Source: Amaranthus tricolor
Taxonomy: Eukaryota > Streptophyta > Magnoliopsida > Caryophyllales > Amaranthaceae
Assembly (NCBI RefSeq): GCF_026212465.1
Contig: NC_080048.1
Coordinates: forward strand, 23,022,934 to 23,086,933
DNA length: 64,000 nucleotides
Reading direction: 5' to 3'
Shown: in pieces, positions 50,995 to 64,000 of the stretch
Layout of the letters: each line of letters starts with the position of its first letter
Position numbering within the stretch: the first letter of the stretch is position 1
Program-made: the position numbers and the translations under genes
Notes under the pieces: generated by a model
What the model was told of the DNA's origin: nothing
Database searches by the model: none
What the model saw: the letters and a program-made list of their open reading frames with translations, nothing else

Positions 50995-53900
50995 TTAATC
51001 TGACCCGGTTTCGCATTAAAACCAAGTTTGAGTACTTTACGCGCGAAATGGAAAAAAACATTTTAAAACCCATAAAATCGAAACTTAACTTCTAATTTCT
51101 AGCATATGGCTATTATTTTCAATTCTAACCATTTCAACACAATTATATATGCCAAATAGTGTTGTGTGCCAAGTTTCGTTCATAACAAACAATGTTTGAG
51201 CTACTTTACACGCGAAATTGAAAAAAACGCTTCAAAACCCTTAAAATCGCAACTTAACTTCTAATTTCTAGCATATTACTATTATTTTAAATTCTAACCA
51301 TTTCAAAACAATAATATATGCCAAATAGTGTTGTGTTCCAAGTTTCGTGCATAACAAACCATGTTTAACCTACTTTACGCGCGAAATTGACAAAAACGCT
51401 TAAAAACCCATAAAATCGCAACTTAACTTCTAATTTCTAGCATATGAATATTATTATCAATTCTAACCATTTCAACACAATAATATATGCCAAATAGTCT
51501 TGTGTGCCATGTTTCGTGCATAACAAACCATGTTTGACCTACTTTACGCGCGAAATTGACACAGCAGCAAACTAGTGACCAGACCACCTTGCACGACACG
51601 TGGAGACCAAACCTATGCATCTAGGACCTAGGCTAAAGTGGAAATGAAATCTTGGTACTTGGATCTAGCTATCAAGGTCCTAAAACCATTCTAAAAATCC
51701 CCGTGGACTCCTAAAAGCTGAGCTGAAAGAGGGCTGCTCGAAAGTATGCTAGATCAGAATTTTGTTAAGTGTTTGTGGTTGTTTCGTGTTCTTTTCATGA
51801 TCATTTGTAGTTTTTGACTTTTTCATTAATCAAAGCATACGCATATAATTATTCCTTACATAACCAAGGCCTTAATCAGCCCCGGTTTCGCATCAAAACC
51901 AAGTTTGAGTACTTTACGCGCGAAATTGAAAAAAACGCTTTAAAACCCATAAAATCGCAACTTAACTTCTAATTTCTAGCATATGGCTATTATTTTTAAT
52001 TCTAACCATTTCAACACAATAATATATGCCAAATAGTGTTGTGTGCCAAGTTTCGTGCATAACAAACAAAGTTTTAGCTACTTTACGCGCGAAATTGACA
52101 AAAACGCTTAAAAACCCTTAAAATCGCAACTTAACTTCTAAATTCTAGCATATGACTATTATTTTCAATTCTAACCATTTCACCACAATAATATATGCCA
52201 AATAGTGTTGTTTTTCAAGTTTCGTGCATAACAAACCATGTTTGACCTACTTTACGCGCGAAATTGACAAAAACGCTTAAAAATCATTAAAAGCGCAACT
52301 TAACACCTAATTTCTACCATATGACTATTATTTTCAATTCTAACCATTTCAACACAATAATACATGCCAAATAGTCTTGTGTGCGAAGTTTCGTGCATAA
52401 CAAACCAATTTTTATATACTTTACGCGCGAAATTGACACAGCAGCAAACTAGTGACCAGACCACCTTGCACGACACGTGGAGACCAAACCTATGCATCCA
52501 GGACCTCGACTAAAGTGGAAATGGAATCTTGGTACTTGGATCTAGCTATCATTGTCCTAAAACCATTCTAACAATCCCCGTGGACTCCTAGAAGCTGAGC
52601 TGAAAGAGGGCTGCTCGACAGTTTGCTAGATCAGAATTTTGTTTAAGTGTTGTGGTTGTTTCGTGTTCTTTTAATGATCATTTGTAGTTTTTGACTGTGT
52701 CATTAATAAAAGTTTACGCACAACATTAATCCTTGCATAACCAAGGCCTTAATCAGCCCCGATTTCGCATCAAAACCAAGTTTGAGTACTTTACGCGCGA
52801 AATTGAAAAAAACGCTTTAAAACCCATAAAATCGCAACTTAACTTCTAATTTCTAGCATATGGCTATTATTTTAAATTCTAACCTTTTCAACACAATTAT
52901 ATATTCCAAATAGTGTTGTGTGCCAAGTTTCGTTCATAACAAACAATGTTTGAGCTACTTTACGCGCGAAATTGAAAAAAAACGCTTCAAAACCCTTAAA
53001 ATCGCAACTTAACTTCTAATTTCTCGCATATGCCTATTATTTTCATTTCTAACCATTTCACCCCAATAATATATGCCAAATAGTGTTGTTTTCCAAGTTT
53101 CGTGCATAACAAACCATGTTTGACCTACTTTACGCGCGAAATTGACAAAAACGCTTAAAAATCCTTAAAAGCGCAACTTAACACCTAATTTCTACCATAT
53201 GACTATTATTTTCAATTCTAACCATTTCAACACAATAATACATGCCAAATAGTCTTGTGTGCGAAGCTTCGTGCATAACAAACCAATTTTGACCTACTTT
53301 ACGCGCGAAATTGTCACAGCAGCAAACTAGTGACCAGACCACCTTGCACGACACGTGGAGACCAAACCTATGCATCCAGGACCTAGGCTAAAGTGGAAAT
53401 GGAATATTGGTACTTGGATCTAGCTGTCATGGTCCTAAAACCATTCTAACAATCCCCGTGGACTCCTAGAAGCTGAGCTGAAGGAGGGCTGCTCGACAGT
53501 TTGCTAGATCAGAATTTTGTTTAAGTGTTTGTGGTTGTTTCGTGTTCTTTTAATGATCATTTGTAGTTTTTGACTGTGTCATTAATCAAATCTTACGCAC
53601 AACATTAATCCTTGTATAACCAAGGCCTTAATCAGCCCCGATTTCGCATCAAAACCAAGTTTGAGTACTTTACGCGCGAAATTGAAAAAAACACTTTAAA
53701 ACCCATAAAATCGCAACTTAACTTCTAATTTCTAGCATATGGCTATTATTTTCAATTCTAACCATTTCAACACAATAATATATGCCAAACAGTGTTGTGT
53801 GCTAAGTTTCGTGCATAACAAACAAAGTTTGAGCTTCTTTACGCGCGAAATTAACAAAAACGCTTAAAAACCCTTAAAATCGCAACTTAACTTCTAATTT

Positions 53901-56900
53901 CTAGCATATGACTATTATTTTCAATTCTAACCATTTCAACACAATAATATATGCCAAATAGTGTTGTGTGCCAAGTTTCGTGCATAACAAACCATGTTGG
54001 ACCTACTTTACGCGCGAAATTGATAAAAACGCTTAAAAATCTGTAAAAGCGCAACTTAACACCTAATTTCTACCATATGACTATTATTTTCAATTCTAAC
54101 CATTTCAACACAATAATACATGCCAAATAGTCTTGTGTTCGAAGTTTCGTGCATAACAAACCAATGTTGACATACTTTACGCGCGAAATTGACACAGCAG
54201 CAAACTAGTGACCAGACCACCTTGCACGACATGTGGAGACCAAACCTATGCATCCAGGACCTAGGATAAAGTGGAAATGGAATCTTGGTATTTGGATCTA
54301 GCTATCATGGTCCTAAAACCATTCTAACAATCCCCGTGGACTCCTAGAAGCTGAGCTGAAGGAGGGCTGCTCGACAGTTTGCTAGATCAGAATTTTGTTT
54401 AAGTGTTTGTGGTTGTTTCGTGTTCTTTTAATGATCATTTGTAGTTTTTGACTGTGTCATTAATCAAATCTTACGCACAACATTAATCCTTGCATAACCA
54501 AGGCCTTAATCAGCCCCGATTTCGCATCAAAACCAAGTTTGAGTGCTTTACGCGCGAAATTGAAAAAAACGCTTTAAAACCCATAAAATCGCAACTTAAA
54601 ATCTAATTTCTAGCATATGGCTATTATTTTCAATTCTAACCATTTCAACACAATAATATATGCCAAACAGTGTTGTGTGCCAAGTTTCGTGCATAACAAA
54701 CAAAGTTTGAGCTTCTTTACGCGTGAAATTGACAAAAACGCTTAAAAACCGTTAAAATCGCAACTTAACTTCTAATTTCTAGCATATGACTATTATTTTA
54801 AATTCTAACCATTTCAGCACAATAATATATGCCAAATAGTGTTGTTTGCCAAGTTTCGTGCATAACAAACCATGTTTGACCTACTTTACGCGCGAAATTG
54901 ACTAAAACGCTTAAAAATCCTTAAAATCGCAACTTAACACCTAATTTCTACCATATGACTATTATTTTCAATTCTAACCATTTCAACACAACAATACATA
55001 CCAAATAGTCTTGTGTGCGAAGTTTCGTGCATAAAAAACCAATTTTGACTTACTTTACGCGCGAAATTGACACAGCAGCAAACTAGTGACCAGACCACCT
55101 TGCACGACACGTGGAGACCAAACCTATGCATCCAGGACCTAGGCTAAAGTTGAAATGGAATCTTGGTACTTGGATCTAGCTATCAAGGTCCTAAAACCAT
55201 TCTAACAATCCCCGTGGACTCCTAGAAGCTGAGCTGAAAGAGGGCTGCTCGACAGTTTGCTAGATCAGAATTTTTTTTAACTGTTTGTGGTTGTTTCGTG
55301 TTCTTTTAATGATCATTTGTAGTTTTTGACTGTGTCATTAATCAAATCTTACGCACAACATTAATCCTTGTATAACCAAGGCCTTAATCAGCCCCGATTT
55401 CGCATCAAAACCAAGTTTGAGTACTTTACGCGCGAAATTGAAAAAAACACTTTAAAACCCATAAAATCGCAACTTAACTTCTAATTTCTAGCATATGGCT
55501 ATTATTTTCAATTCTAACCATTTCAACACAATAATATATGCCCAACAGTGTTGTGTGCCAAGTTTCGTGCATAACAAACAAAGTTTGAGCTTCTTTACGC
55601 GCGAAATTGACAAAAACGCTTAAAATCCCTTAAAATCGCAACTTAACTTCTAATTTCTAGCATATGACTATTATTTTCAATTCTAACCATTTCAACACAA
55701 TAATATATGCCAAATAGTGTTGTGTGCCAAGTTTCGTGCATAACAAACCATGTTGGACCTACTTTATGCGCGAAATTGATAAAAACGCTTAAAAATCATT
55801 AAAAGCGCAACTTAACACAAAATTTCTACCATATGACTATTATTTTCAATTCTAACCATTTCAACACAATAATACATGCCAAATAGTCTTGTGTTCGAAG
55901 TTTCGTGCATAACAAACCAATTTTGACATACTTTACGCGCGAAATTGACACAGCAGCAAACTAGTGACCAGACCACCTTGCACGACATGTGGAGACCAAA
56001 CCTATGCATCCAGGATCTAGGCTAAAGTGGAAATGGAATCTTGGTACTTGGATCTAGCTATCATGGTCCTAAAACCATTCTAACAATCCCCGTGGACTCC
56101 TAGAAGCTGAGCTGAAGGAGGGCTGCTCGACAGTTTGCTAGATCAGAATTTTGTTTAAGTGTTTGTGGTTGTTTCGTGTTCTTTTAATGATCATTTGTAG
56201 TTTTTGACTGTGTCATTAATCAAATCTTACGCACAAAATTAATCCTTGCATAACCAAGGCCTTAATCAGCCCCGATTTCGCATCAAAACCAAGTTTGAGT
56301 GCTTTACGCGCGAAATTGAAAAAAACGCTTTAAAACCCATAAAATCGCACCTTAAAATCTAATTTCTAGCATATGGCTATTATTTTCGATTCTAACCATT
56401 TCAACAAAATAATATATGCCAAACAGTGTTGTGTGCCAAGTTTCGTGCATAACAAACAAAGTTTGAGCTTCTTTACGCTCGAAATTCACAAAAACGCTTA
56501 AAAACCGTTAAAATCGCAACTTAACTTCTAATTTCTAGCATATGACTATTATTTTAAATTCTAACCATTTCAGCACAATAATATATGCCAAATAGTGTTG
56601 TTTGCCAAGTTTCGTGCATAACAAACCATGTTTGACCTACTTTACGCGCGAAATTGACTAAAACGCTTAAAAATCCTTAAAATCGCAACTTAACACCTAA
56701 TTTCTACCATATGACTATTATTTTCAATTCTAACCATTTCAACACAACAATACATACCAAATAGTCTTGTGTGCGAAGTTTCGTGCATAAAAAACCAATT
56801 TTGACTTACTTTACGCGCGAAATTGACACAGCAGCAAACTAGTGACCAGACCACCTTGCACGACACGTGGAGACCAAACCTATGCATCCAGGACCTAGGC

Positions 56901-59900
56901 TAAAGTTGAAATGGAATCTTGGTACTTGGATCTAGCTATCAAGGTCCTAAAACCATTCTAACAATCCCCGTGGACTCCTAGAAGCTGAGCTGAAAGAGGG
57001 CTGCTCGACAGTTTGCTAGATCAGAATTTTTTTTAACTGTTTGTGGTTGTTTCGTGTTCTTTTAATGATCATTTGTAGTTTTTGACTGTGTCATTAATCA
57101 AATCTTACGCACAACATTAATCCTTGTATAACCAAGGCCTTAATCAGCCCCGATTTCGCATCAAAACCAAGTTTGAGTACTTTACGCGCGAAATTGAAAA
57201 AAACACTTTAAAACCCATAAAATCGCAACTTAACTTCTAATTTCTAGCATATGGCTATTATTTTCAATTCTAACCATTTCAACACAATAATATATGCCCA
57301 ACAGTGTTGGGTGCCAAGTTTCGTGCATAACAAACAAAGTTTGAGCTTCTTTACGCGCGAAATTGACAAAAACGCTTAAAATCCCTTAAAATCGCAACTT
57401 AACTTCTAATTTCTAGCATATGACTATTATTTTCAATTCTAACCATTTCAACACAATAATATATGCCAAATAGTGTTGTGTGCCAAGTTTCGTGCATAAC
57501 AAACCATGTTGGACCTACTTTATGCGCGAAATTGATAAAAACGCTTAAAAATCATTAAAAGCGCAACTTAACACAAAATTTCTACCATATGACTATTATT
57601 TTCAATTCTAACCATTTCAACACAATAATACATGCCAAATAGTCTTGTGTTCGAAGTTTCGTGCATAACAAACCAATTTTGACATACTTTACGCGCGAAA
57701 TTGACACAGCAGCAAACTAGTGACCAGACCACCTTGCACGACATGTGGAGACCAAACCTATGCATCCAGGATCTAGGCTAAAGTGGAAATGGAATCTTGG
57801 TACTTGGATCTAGCTATCATGGTCCTAAAACCATTCTAACAATCCCCGTGGACTCCTAGAAGCTGAGCTGAAGGAGGGCTGCTCGACAGTTTGCTAGATC
57901 AGAATTTTGTTTAAGTGTTTGTGGTTGTTTCGTGTTCTTTTAATGATCATTTGTAGTTTTTGACTGTGTCATTAATCAAATCTTACGCACAAAATTAATC
58001 CTTGCATAACCAAGGCCTTAATCAGCCCCGATTTCGCATCAAAACCAAGTTTGAGTGCTTTACGCGCGAAATTGAAAAAAACGCTTTAAAACCCATAAAA
58101 TCGCACCTTAAAATCTAATTTCTAGCATATGGCTATTATTTTCGATTCTAACCATTTCAACAAAATAATATATGCCAAACAGTGTTGTGTGCCAAGTTTC
58201 GTGCATAACAAACAAAGTTTGAGCTTCTTTACGCTCGAAATTCACAAAAACGCTTAAAAACCCTTAAAATCGCAACTTAACTTCTAATTTCTAGCATATG
58301 ACTATTATTTTCAATTCTAACCATTTCAGCACAATAATATATGCCAAATAGTGTTGTTTGCCAAGTTTCGTGCATAACAAACCATGTTTGACCTACTTTA
58401 CGCGCGAAATTGACTAAAACGCTTAAAAATCCTTAAAATCGCAACTTAACACCTAATTTCTACCATATGACTACTATTTTCAATTCTAACCATTTCAACA
58501 CAACAATACATACCAAATAGTCTTGTGTGCGAAGTTTCGTGCATAACAAACCAATTTTGACTTACTTTACGCGCGAAATTGACACAGCAGCAAACTAGTG
58601 ACCAGACCACCTTGCACGACACGTGGAGACCAAACCTATGCATCCAGGACCTAGGCTAAAGTTGAAATGGAATCTTGGTACTTGGATCTAGCTATCAAGG
58701 TCCTAAAACCATTCTAACAATCCCCGTGGACTCCTAGAAGCTGAGCTGAAAGAGGGCTGCTCGACAGTTTGCTAGATCAGAATTTTTTTTAAGTGTTTGT
58801 GGTTGTTTCGTGTTCTTTTAATGATCATGTGTAGTTTTTGACTGTGTCATTAATCAAAGTTTACGCACAACATTAATCCTTGCATAACCAAGGCCTTAAT
58901 CAGCCCCGATTTCGCATCAAAACCAAGTTTGAGTACTTTACGCGCGAAATTGAAAAAAACACTTTAAAACCCATAAAATCGCAACTTAACTTCTAATTTC
59001 TATCATATGGCTATTATTTTCAATTCTAACCATTTCAACACAATAATATATGCCAAACAGTGTTGTGTGCCAAGTTTCGTGGATAACAAACAAAGTTTGA
59101 GCTTCTTTACGCGCGAAATTAACAAATCGCTTAAAAACCCTTAAAATCGCAACTTAACTTCTAATTTCTAGCATATGACTATTATTTTCAATTCTAACCA
59201 TTTCAACACAATAATATATGCCAAATAGTGTTCTGTGCCAAGTTTCGTGCATAACAAACCATGTTGGACCTACTTTACGCGCGAAATTGATAAAAACGCT
59301 TAAAAATCATTAAAAGCGCAACTTAACACCTAATTTCTACCATATGACTATTATTTTCAATTCTAACCATTTCAACACAATAATACATGCCAAATAGTCT
59401 TGTGTTCGAAGTTTCGTGCATAACAAACCAATTTTGACATACTTTACGCGCGAAATTGACACAGCAGCAAACTAGTGACCAGACCACCTTGCACGACATG
59501 TGGAGACCAAACCTATGCATCCAGGACCTAGGCTAAAGTGGAAATGGAATCTTGGTACTTGGATCTAGCTATCATGGTCCTAAAACCATTCTAACATTCC
59601 CCGTGGACTCCTAGAAGCTGAGCTGAAGGAGGGCTGCTCGACAGTTTGCTAGATCAGAATTTTGTTTAAGTGTTTGTGGTTGTTTCGTATTCTTTTAATG
59701 ATCATTTGTAGTTTTTGACTGTGTCATTAATCAAATCTTACGCACAACATTAATCCTTGCATACCCAAGGCCTTAATCAGCCCCGATTTCGCATCAAAAC
59801 CAAGTTTGAGTACTTTACGCGCGAAATTGAAAAAAACACTTTAAAACCCATAAAATCGCAACTTAACTTCTAATTTCTAGCATATGGCTATTATTTTCAA

Positions 59901-62900
59901 TTCTAACCATTTCAACACAATAATATATGCCCAACAGTGTTGTGTGCCAAGTTTCGTGCATAACAAACAAAATTTGAGCTTCTTTACGCGCGAAATTGAC
60001 AAAAACGCTTAAAATCCCTTAAAATCGCAACTTAACTTCTAATTTCTAGCATATGACTATTATTTTCAATTCTAACCATTTCAACACAATAATATATGCC
60101 AAATAGTGTTGTGTGCCAAGTTTCGTGCATAACAAACCATGTTGGACCTACTTTATGCGCGAAATTGATAAAAACGCTTAAAAATCATTAAAAGCGCAAC
60201 TTAACACAAAATTTCTACCATATGACTATTATTTTCAATTCTAACCATTTCAACACAATAATACATGCCAAATAGTCTTGTGTTCGAAGTTTCGTGCATA
60301 ACAAACCAATTTTGACATACTTTACGCGCGAAATTGACACAGCAGCAAACTAGTGACCAGACCACCTTGCACGACATGTGGAGACCAAACCTATGCATCC
60401 AGGACCTAGGCTAAAGTGCAAATGGAATCTTGGTACTTGGATCTAGCTAGCATGGTCCTAAAACCATTCTAACAATCCCCGTGGACTCCTAGAAGCTGAG
60501 CTGAAGGAGGGCTGCTCGACAGTTTGCTAGATCAGAATTTTGTTTAAGTGTTTGTGGTTGTTTCGTGTTCTTTTAATGATCATTTGTAGTTTTTGACTGT
60601 GTCATTAATCAAATCTTACGCACAACATTAATCCTTGCATAACCAAGGCCTTAATCAGCCCCGATTTCGCATCAAAACCAAGTTTGAGTGCTTTACGCGC
60701 GAAATTGAAAAAAACGCTTTAAAACCCATAAAATCGCACCTTAAAATCTAATTTCTAGCATATGGCTATTATTTTCGATTCTAACCATTTCAACAAAATA
60801 ATATATGCCAAACAGTGTTGTGTGCCAAGTTTCGTGCATAACAAACAAAGTTTGAGCTTCTTTACGCGCGAAATTGACAAAAACGCTTAAAAACCCTTAA
60901 AATCGCAACTTAACTTCTAATTTCTAGCATATGACTATTATTTTCAATTCTAACCATTTCAGCACAATAATATATGCCAAATAGTGTTGTTTGCCAAGTT
61001 TCATGCATAACAAACCATGTTTGACCTACTTTACGCGCGAAATTGACTAAAACGCTTAAAAATCATTAAAATCGAAACTTAACACCTAATTTCTACCATA
61101 TGACTATTATTTTCAATTCTAACCATTTCAACACAACAATACATGCCAAATTGTCTTGTGTGCGAAGTTTCGTGCATAACAAACCAATTTTGACCTACTT
61201 TACGCGCGAAATTGACACAGCAGCAAACTAGTGACCAGACCACCTTGCACGACACGTGGAGACCAAACCTATGCATCCAGGACCTAGGCTAAAGTTGAAA
61301 TGGAATCTTGGTACTTGGATCTAGCTATCAAGGTCCTAAAACCATTCTAACAATCCCCGTGGACTCCTAGAAGCTGAGCTGAAAGAGGGCTGCTCGACAG
61401 TTTGCTAGATCAGAATTTTGTTTAAGTGTTTGTGGTTGTTTCGTGTTCTCTTAATGATCATTTGTAGTTTTTGACTGTGTCATTAATCAAAGTTTACGCA
61501 CAACATTAATCCTTGCATAATCAAGGCCTTAATCAGCCCCGATTTCGCATCAAAACCAATTTTGACCACTTTACGCGCGAAATTGAAAAAAACGCTTTAA
61601 AACCCATAAAATCGCAACTTAACTTCTAATTTCTAGAATATGGCTATTATTTTAAATTCTAACTATTTCAACACAATAATATATGCCAAACAGTGTTGTG
61701 TGCCAAGTTTCGTGCATAACAAACAAAGTTTGAGCTTCTTTACGCGCGAAATTGACAAAAACGCTTAAAAACCCTTAAAATCGCAACTTAACTTCTAATT
61801 TCTAGCATATGACTATTATTTTCAATTCTAACAATTTTAACACAATAATATATGCCAAATAGTGTTATGTGCCAAGTTTCGTGCATAACAAACCATGTTT
61901 GACCTACTTTACGCGCGAAATTAATAAAAACGCTTAAAAATCATTAAAATCGCAACTTAACACCTAATTTCTACCATATGACTATTATTTTCAATTCTAA
62001 CCATTACAAAACAATAATACATGCCAAATAGTCTTGTGAGCAAAGCTTCGTGCATAACAAACCAATTTTGACCTACTTTACGTGCGAAATTGTCACAGCA
62101 GCAAACTAGTGACCAGATCACCTTGCACGACACGTGGAGACCAAACCTATGCATCCAGGACCTAGGCTAAAGTGGAAATTGAATCTTGGTACTTGGATCT
62201 AGCTATCAAGTTCTAAAACCATTCTAACAATCCTCGTGGACTCCTAGAAGCTGAGCTGAAGGAGGGCTGCTCGACAGTTTGCTAGATCAGAATTTTGTTT
62301 AAGTGTTTGTGGTTGTTTCGTGTTCTTTTCATGATCATTTGTAGTTTTTGACTGTGTCATTAATCAAAGCTTACGCACAACATTAATGCTTGCATAACCA
62401 AAGCCTTAATCTGACCCGGTTTCGCATCAAAACCAAGTTTGAGTACTTTACGCGCGAAATGGAAAAAAACGCTTTAAGACCCATAAAATCGCAACTTAAC
62501 TTCTAATTTCTAGCATATGGCTATTATTTTCAATTCTAACCATTTCAACACAATTATATATGCCAAATAGTGTTGTGTGCCAAGTTTCGTTCATAACAAA
62601 CAATGTTTGAGCTACTTTACGCGCGAAATTGAAAAAAACGCTTCAAAACCCTTAAAATCGCAACTTAACTTCTAATTTCTAGCATATGACTAATATTTTA
62701 AATTCTAACCATTTCACCACAATAATATATGCCAAATAGTGTTGTTTTCCAAGTTTCCTGCATAACAAACCATGTTTGACCTACTTTACGCGCGAAATTG
62801 ATAAAAACGCTTAAAAATCATTAAAAGCGCAACTTAACACCTAATTTCTACCATATGACTATTATTTTCAATTCTAACCATTTCAACACAATAATACATT

Positions 62901-64000
62901 CCAAATAGTCTTGTGTGCGAAGCTTCGTGCATTACAAACCAATTTTGACCTACTTTACGCGCGAAATTGTCGCAGTAGCAAACTAGTGACCACACCACCT
63001 TGCACGACACGTGGAGACCAAACCTATGCATCCAGGACCTAGGCTAAAGTTGAAATTGAATCTTGGTACTTGGATCTAGCTATCAAGGTCCTAAAACCAT
63101 TCTAACAATCCCCGTGGACTCCTAGAAGCTGAGCTGAAAGAGGGCTGCTCGACAGTTTGCTAGATCAGAATTTTGTTTAAGTGTTTGTGGTTGTCTCGTG
63201 TTCTTTTCATGATCATTTGTAGTTTTTGACTGTGTCATTAATCAAAGCTTACGCACAACATTAATCCTTGCATAACCAAGGCCTTAATCTGACCCGGTTT
63301 CGCATCAAAACCAAGTTTGAGTACTTTACGCGCGAAATTGAAAAAAACGCTTTAAAACCCATAAAATCGCAACTTAACTTCTAATTTCTAGCATATGGCT
63401 ATTATTTTCAATTCTAACCATTTCAACACAATTATATATGCCAAATAGTGTTGTGTGCCAAGTTTCGTTCATAACAAACAATGTTTGAGCTACTTTACGC
63501 GCGAAATTGAAAAAAACGGTTCAAAACCCTTAAAATCGCAACTTAACTTCTAATTTCTAGCATATGACTATTATTTTCAATTCTAACCATTTCTCCACAA
63601 TAATATATGCCAAATAGTGTTGTTTTTCAAATTTCGTGCATAACAAACCATGTTTGACCTACTTTACGCGGGAAATTGACAAAAACGCATAGAAATCCTT
63701 AAAAGCGCAACTTAACACCTAATTTCTACCATATGACTATTATTTTCAATTCTAACCATTTCAACACAATAATACATGCCAAATAGTCTTGTGTGCGAAG
63801 CTTCGTGCATAACAAACCAATTTTGACCTACTTTACGCGCGAAATTGTCACAGCAGCAAACTAGTGACCAGACCACCTTGCACGACACGTGGAGACCAAA
63901 CCTATGCATCCAGGACCTACGCTAAAGTTGAAATGGAATCTTGGTACTTGGATCTAGCTATCAAGGTCCTAAAACCATTCTAACAATCCCCGTGGACTCC
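50995..64000 (-). repeat. 878-bp satellite array derived from CACTA intron repeat
   Basis: About 14.8 head-to-tail units run to the window end. The landmark 'gcatcaaaacc' (51011 as 'gcattaaaacc', then 51892 and onward) and the spacer word 'gcagcaaactagtgaccaga' recur every 877-878 bp. Each unit holds about three to four ~169-bp monomers (marked by ACTTTACGCGCGAAATTGA) and a ~340-bp spacer that includes 'tgcatccaggacctaggct' and 'ccccgtggactcctagaag'. Read on the minus strand the monomers match the CACTA-B intron. Each unit has a 65-codon minus-strand open frame which I do not regard as a gene. The right boundary is outside the window. Confidence 0.97.
53640..61550 (-). repeat. Homogenised 1756-bp dimer zone within the satellite
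   Basis: In the middle of the array, units alternate between two variants. One has 'ccaaacctatgcatccagg' after a 'gacatgtggag' word and 'tgttcgaagtttcg' (near 54130, 55890, 57645, 59400); the other has 'gacacgtggag' and 'cacaacaatacata' (near 54990, 56745, 58500). The pair repeats every 1756 bp with very few differences, for example 55440-57190 versus 57196-58940. Outer units (50995-53600 and 61950-64000) are more diverged and share 'aatctgacccggtttcgc' and 'gttcataacaaacaatg' variants with each other. Confidence 0.85.

Noticed and set aside
51423..63909. A 65-residue minus-strand open frame repeated in every 878-bp satellite unit (begins MHRFGLH)
   Set aside because: It is conserved only because the units are near-identical copies. 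It spans the spacer/monomer border, has no domain, and a minority of changes alter residues freely. I treat it as a by-product of the tandem repeat.

Overview
The window is nuclear DNA from a flowering plant, almost certainly a dicot. The evidence is introns with GT/AG borders, plant Copia elements, hAT and CACTA transposons carrying plant-type TNP2/TNP1 proteins, solo LTRs, long (AT)n and (TAA)n tracts, and a fragment of a BRI1-like leucine-rich-repeat receptor gene. I see no intact host gene, rRNA, tRNA or CRISPR. It looks like repeat-dense heterochromatin made of transposons nested in transposons, ending in a satellite array that runs off the right edge. I cannot name the species.

Layout. 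1-7157: a broken SIRE/Maximus-like Copia element on the minus strand (extra 3' ORF, RNase H/RT, gag-protease, primer site, probable LTR). 7158-16583: old LTR-like DNA cut by a LINE 3' end and by two related hAT elements: hAT-1 (7929-11550, perfect 8-bp target duplication, transposase broken by one nonsense codon) and hAT-2 (12931-16549, heavily decayed). 16584-23658: a CACTA element with a nearly intact TNP1-like gene and a stump of TNP2; a 2657-bp solo LTR with a perfect 5-bp duplication sits in its left subterminal repeats. 24952-25588: long AT tract. 25593-29918: a degenerate plus-strand Copia element, hit near its 3' end by a 729-bp non-autonomous hAT. 29919-36636: a CACTA-like end, TAA/minisatellite tracts, an LTR fragment, a long-TIR element that captured a BRI1-like LRR segment, and a hAT-like element holding a 1750-bp solo LTR.

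36637-64000 is the most interesting part. Two related CACTA elements, A (a deletion derivative) and B (longer, with TNP2 and a TNP1-like/ULP-protease gene), lie head to tail. Both carry a ~169-bp tandem repeat inside the intron just before the ULP cysteine-box exon. In B this intron also holds a ~340-bp spacer flanked by monomers. From 50995 to the end, the same monomers and spacer, in opposite orientation, form an 878-bp repeat present about 15 times, and the central copies are homogenised as a 1756-bp dimer. The simplest reading is that a CACTA intronic minisatellite seeded a long satellite array. The external array carries B-type, not A-type, monomer variants.

No gene here is predicted to serve the host. 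The coding pieces are transposition genes, nearly all disabled; the closest to intact are the hAT-1 transposase and the TNP1-like gene of CACTA-1, each with a single visible nonsense codon.
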